A stretch of DNA of 6,793 nt, from contig CACYCU010000174.1 of NCBI GenBank assembly GCA_902772945.1, positions 1-6,793 on the forward strand, given 5' to 3'. A program made the position numbers and the translations under genes. This DNA comes from an uncultured bacterium (lineage in GTDB: Bacteria; Cyanobacteriota; Vampirovibrionia; Gastranaerophilales; Gastranaerophilaceae). The notes under the pieces were generated by a model. That model was given only the letters and a program-made list of their open reading frames with translations, had not been told where the DNA came from and did not search any database. Shown here one piece after another: positions 5,099-6,793 of the stretch (its first letter is position 1; every line of letters starts with the position of its first letter).

Positions 5099-5863
5099 TT
5101 ATGCAACATTTACGGCTTTTGGACTATTCGCATAATTTACAAGAGCCTTAAACACAAACGGATGAAGTTTACCATCTTTTACATCTTGATAAATTATTGT
5201 CAACGCTTGCTCTGATGTAAGCGGTTCTTTGTAGATGCGTTTTTCTGTAAGAGCTGAATATTTATCAGCAGTTGAAAGTATCTGTAAATTCAAATCAGCA
5301 TTAAAATTCTTATTTACCCACGGATAACCCGTCCGTTTTGCATTTTGATGATGATTTCGAATTAAATTCAGCGTTTTTTCACTAAGTCCTGAATTTTTAA
5401 GCATTTCATAGCTTAATTCGGAATGCGTATGCATTATTTTAGTTTCAGTATCATTTAATCTTGCAGGTTTGTTTAAAATTTCAGATGGAATTAAAACCTT
5501 CCCTAAATCGTGAAGATAAGCCGCATCTTCTAATGATTTTGTATCTACTTTGTTTTGAAGGGAAAAGGGCAAATGCTCCGTTATACCCTTTGTAATATTT
5601 TTTGTATCTGTAGCGTGAGTTTGCAAAAGTTCTTTCAACTCTTTCATATTAAGAGTCATATCGGGATTAAAATTTTTTACTATATTTTTTATTTTATTAT
5701 TGCCCTCAATCATTTTTTGTATTGCAGTTTCTGTTGTAAAACGATCCAGAGATGTTACTTCAAACGTATCAGATTGTCCGAAACTTATGTATCTGTTTCG
5801 GTTGGTATGAATATTCGGGGTAATTCCGCCTACACTCAGCGATCTTGAAATTTCAAATCCCAT
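5099..5863 (-). CDS. HD-GYP-like metal-dependent phosphohydrolase
   Basis: The 254-residue protein has a poorly conserved N-terminus (about 1-70) and an HD-GYP-type domain at about 75-245. Visible motifs are a possible first ligand H83, the HD pair H118-D119 in AAYLHDLGKVLIPSEILNKPARL, H145/H147 in MHTHSELSYEML, H171-H172 in NHHQNAKRTGYP with GYP at 179-181, and D200 in TADKYSALTEKRIYK. Canonical HD-GYP proteins hydrolyse cyclic di-GMP and read HHE..DG.GYP; here the glutamate and DG are replaced by Q and KR, so activity or substrate may differ. No receiver, GAF or membrane domain is fused. The N-terminal SFGQ segment (27-30) has a parallel in the 144-residue protein. There is no Shine-Dalgarno before the ATG; TATAGT at 5878-5873 is nine nt upstream. 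It is the first gene of the minus-strand unit. Confidence 0.85.
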   Translation of the reverse strand: MGFEISRSLSVGGITPNIHTNRNRYISFGQSDTFEVTSLDRFTTETAIQKMIEGNNKIKNIVKNFNPDMTLNMKELKELLQTHATDTKNITKGITEHLPFSLQNKVDTKSLEDAAYLHDLGKVLIPSEILNKPARLNDTETKIMHTHSELSYEMLKNSGLSEKTLNLIRNHHQNAKRTGYPWVNKNFNADLNLQILSTADKYSALTEKRIYKEPLTSEQALTIIYQDVKDGKLHPFVFKALVNYANSPKAVNVA

Positions 5864-5872
5864 TTACACACA

Positions 5873-5878
5873 ACTATA
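5873..5878 (-). promoter_or_regulatory. Candidate -10 element of the HD gene
   Basis: TATAGT on the minus strand matches the -10 consensus at 5 of 6 positions and lies nine nt before the ATG, which has no ribosome binding site. No good -35 is found at the right distance. A perfect TTGACA exists at 5933-5928 on the same strand, but it is too far from this hexamer. With a 17-nt spacer it faces only AAAAAT at 5910-5905, which would give a leader of about 35 nt. Which element is used cannot be decided from sequence. Confidence 0.3.
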
Positions 5879-5926
5879 TTAACTACACTACTCTTATATA
5901 AAGTATTTTTTATGAGAGAAATTGTC

Positions 5927-5946
5927 TTGTCAAAATATTTTGTGAA
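5927..5946. promoter_or_regulatory. Palindrome in the divergent promoter region
   Basis: CAAAATATTTTG at 5931-5942 is a perfect 12-bp palindrome. The flanking TT (5927-5928) and AA (5945-5946) extend the symmetry to 20 bp with two mismatched pairs on each side taken together (5929/5944 and 5930/5943). It lies in the 122-bp gap between the divergent HD gene and panE, close to the promoter elements of both, which is a usual place for a regulator site. AT-rich palindromes also arise by chance, so the role is unproven. Confidence 0.3.
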
Positions 5947-5952
5947 TAAAAG

Positions 5953-5979
5953 TTAACAATAAATTATTGGTGCTATAAT
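5953..5979 (+). promoter_or_regulatory. Extended -10 promoter of panE, predicted leaderless
   Basis: A perfect TATAAT at 5974-5979 is preceded by TGC, giving an extended -10 element (TGnTATAAT). TTAACA at 5953-5958 matches the -35 at 5 of 6, with a short 15-nt spacer that an extended -10 can tolerate. The ATG begins at 5986, exactly seven nt after the -10 hexamer, so transcription should start at or next to the A of the start codon. No ribosome binding site fits between. Confidence 0.65.
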
Positions 5980-5985
5980 CAAAAT

Positions 5986-6793
5986 ATGAAAGATATAAAA
6001 AACGTATTAATCTGTGGATTGGGTGCTATCGGTTCAATTTATGCAGAAATAATAAAAAAAACATGCACTCTAAAAGTTCTTGTCGATGAAAAAAGATTAA
6101 ACAGATATAAAACAAATCCTTTAATATTCAACGGAAAAGAATTAATCGTCGATTATATTTTACCATCAGAAACAAATTTCAAAGCAGACTTAATAATTAT
6201 TGCAACAAAATTTGACGGATTGAATGACGCAGTAAAAAATATTCAAAATTTTGTAAATGATGATACTGTAATTTTGTCGTTATTAAATGGTATTAACAGC
6301 GAAAAAATAATTGCTGAAAAATATGGTGAAGAAAAAATTTTAGATTCTTACTTTATCGGTCACAGTGCCGTAAGAGTAGGAAGAAAAGTAGAACAGGACG
6401 GAGTTCATACTATAGTTTTTGGTACAGATAAAAATTTTGATAATTTAGAAAGAGTTAAAGAATTTTTTGATAAAGCGAAAATAAATTATGAGATTCCGCA
6501 AGATATAAAATACTCAATGTGGCTCAAATACATGTTAAATGTTTCAACAAACCAGACTTCTGCTATTTTGGGATACAATTTCGGTCAAATTATGAATAAC
6601 AAAAAATGTATGGATTTTGTTATTGAAATAATGAAAGAAGTTCAAGCTATTGCAAAAGCTGAAGGAATTCAAAATTCTGAAAAAATGCTCCAAGATGCAC
6701 TAAAAGCCTTAGCCAAAATGACACCTGACGGAAAAACATCCATGCTTCAAGACATTGAAGCCGGCAGAAAAACCGAAGTAGAAATGTTTGCCG
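5986..6793 (+). CDS. panE: 2-dehydropantoate 2-reductase, cut at right edge
   Basis: This NADPH-dependent enzyme reduces ketopantoate to pantoate in pantothenate and coenzyme A synthesis. The first 269 residues are visible and the frame is open at the window end; a full protein is usually about 300 residues. The Rossmann nucleotide-binding motif GLGAIGS is at 11-17, and IIIATKFD (70-77) and LLNGIN (99-104) follow. The C-terminal domain has the catalytic-lysine segment MWLKYMLNVSTNQ (K181, N185, N189), and the substrate-binding SMLQDIEAGRKTEVEMFA (252-269) that precedes the usual final glycine and helix. The ATG at 5986 directly precedes the first beta strand, so the start is firm even though there is no ribosome binding site. 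The ApbA/PanE family also contains other ketoacid reductases, but the motif set fits PanE well. Confidence 0.88.
   Translation, partial: MKDIKNVLICGLGAIGSIYAEIIKKTCTLKVLVDEKRLNRYKTNPLIFNGKELIVDYILPSETNFKADLIIIATKFDGLNDAVKNIQNFVNDDTVILSLLNGINSEKIIAEKYGEEKILDSYFIGHSAVRVGRKVEQDGVHTIVFGTDKNFDNLERVKEFFDKAKINYEIPQDIKYSMWLKYMLNVSTNQTSAILGYNFGQIMNNKKCMDFVIEIMKEVQAIAKAEGIQNSEKMLQDALKALAKMTPDGKTSMLQDIEAGRKTEVEMFA

Overview
The window is strongly AT-rich, uses TAA, TAG and TGA as stops, and is densely packed with short gaps and overlapping genes. Gene content and protein style (a rplS-rbgA-rnhB cluster, a small HD-GYP-like protein, a lineage-specific 144-residue protein, an AGCS symporter, a family-4 uracil-DNA glycosylase) fit best with a host-associated, non-photosynthetic relative of cyanobacteria (Gastranaerophilales / Melainabacteria type). 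A low-GC Bacillota-like lineage is the main alternative. This placement is inference from protein style; no rRNA or other marker is present.

Layout. Positions 1-153 hold a less AT-rich block with a 15-bp repeat copied about 95 bp apart and a strong hairpin. Positions 154-300 (minus strand) contain a possible 48-residue ORF. Positions 334-444 carry the probable promoter and a structured leader of rplS. A plus-strand cluster follows: rplS (445-798), rbgA (785-1636) and rnhB (1626-2381). The genes overlap by 14 and 11 nt, so they are probably translationally coupled, joining ribosomal protein L19, the 50S-assembly GTPase and RNase HII. A separate plus-strand gene of unknown function (2462-2896) ends in a bidirectional terminator that also serves the opposing minus-strand unit.

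The minus-strand unit reads right to left: an HD-GYP-like protein (5099-5863), a sodium:alanine/glycine symporter (3604-5070) and a family-4 uracil-DNA glycosylase (2939-3607). The symporter and glycosylase share an ATGA stop/start overlap. A divergent gene, panE/apbA-like ketopantoate reductase, starts at 5986 and runs off the right edge.

Three observations deserve most attention. RNase HII and the uracil-DNA glycosylase, unrelated enzymes in opposing units, both end in EQLSL(F/V), which resembles the bacterial sliding-clamp binding pentapeptide. Several genes (panE, the HD gene, the symporter, perhaps the 48-residue ORF) lack a usable Shine-Dalgarno sequence but have a -10-like hexamer 6-9 nt before the ATG, which suggests leaderless mRNAs. 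The rplS leader folds into a two-tier stem that begins where the predicted transcript starts, a candidate L19 autoregulatory element. No complete new defence or mobile system can be seen; the repeat block at the left edge is the least explained stretch.
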